5,347 nucleotides of DNA from Clostridiales bacterium. GTDB lineage: Bacteria > Bacillota > Clostridia > Oscillospirales > Oscillospiraceae. The stretch spans positions 1-5,347 of the forward strand of contig DYBL01000095.1 in the NCBI GenBank assembly GCA_019418625.1. Direction: 5' to 3'. A program made the position numbers and the translations under genes. Each line of letters starts with the position of its first letter. Position 1 is the first letter of the stretch. The notes below the pieces were generated by a model that was given only the letters and a program-made list of their open reading frames with translations, was not told the origin of the DNA and did not search any database. Shown one piece after another: positions 5,344 through 5,347 of the stretch.

Positions 5344-5347
5344 AGCC

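Overview
This is a compact, one-strand housekeeping segment from a GC-rich Firmicute. All six genes lie on the + strand. Start sites have strong purine-rich ribosome binding sites (GGAGG, AGGAG, AAGAGGAA). Codons strongly prefer G or C at the third position. An smc followed closely by ftsY is a Firmicutes arrangement. High GC together with protein features such as the SMC tail motif THRRGTMEEAD suggests a gut clostridial lineage near Oscillospiraceae (Flavonifractor/Lawsonibacter-like). That placement is an inference from memory, not from a search.

Layout: (1) 1-2242 is the C-terminal part of the chromosome-condensation ATPase SMC (end of the first coiled-coil arm, hinge, second arm, ATPase head half); its N-terminus lies outside the window. 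(2) 2243-2450 is an odd non-coding interval: a 131-bp palindrome-rich spacer, then an exact 77-bp second copy of the smc 3' end including its stop codon. (3) 2468-2719 encodes a small protein with two membrane segments and a C-terminal four-cysteine zinc ribbon. (4) 2751-3626 is ftsY, the SRP receptor GTPase. (5) 3673-4395 is rph (RNase PH), overlapping by one base (TGATG) with (6) 4395-4991, rdgB (dITP/XTP pyrophosphatase). (7) 5014-5343 is a YhbY/CRM-domain ribosome-associated protein, complete just before the window ends.

The genes are separated by 0 to 46 bases (225 after the first smc stop, because of the duplication), and no convincing intrinsic terminator is seen. They could be cotranscribed, in whole or part. 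Jobs covered are chromosome segregation (SMC), membrane targeting of proteins (FtsY), RNA 3'-end processing (RNase PH), nucleotide-pool cleansing (RdgB) and probable ribosome assembly (YhbY).

I see no novel defence, mobile or biosynthetic system. The part worth a second look is the smc 3' end duplication with its hairpin-rich spacer, plus a 39-bp exact repeat joining the very first bases of the window to the second SMC arm. Both may be genuine sequence rearrangements or assembly artefacts, and sequence alone cannot decide.
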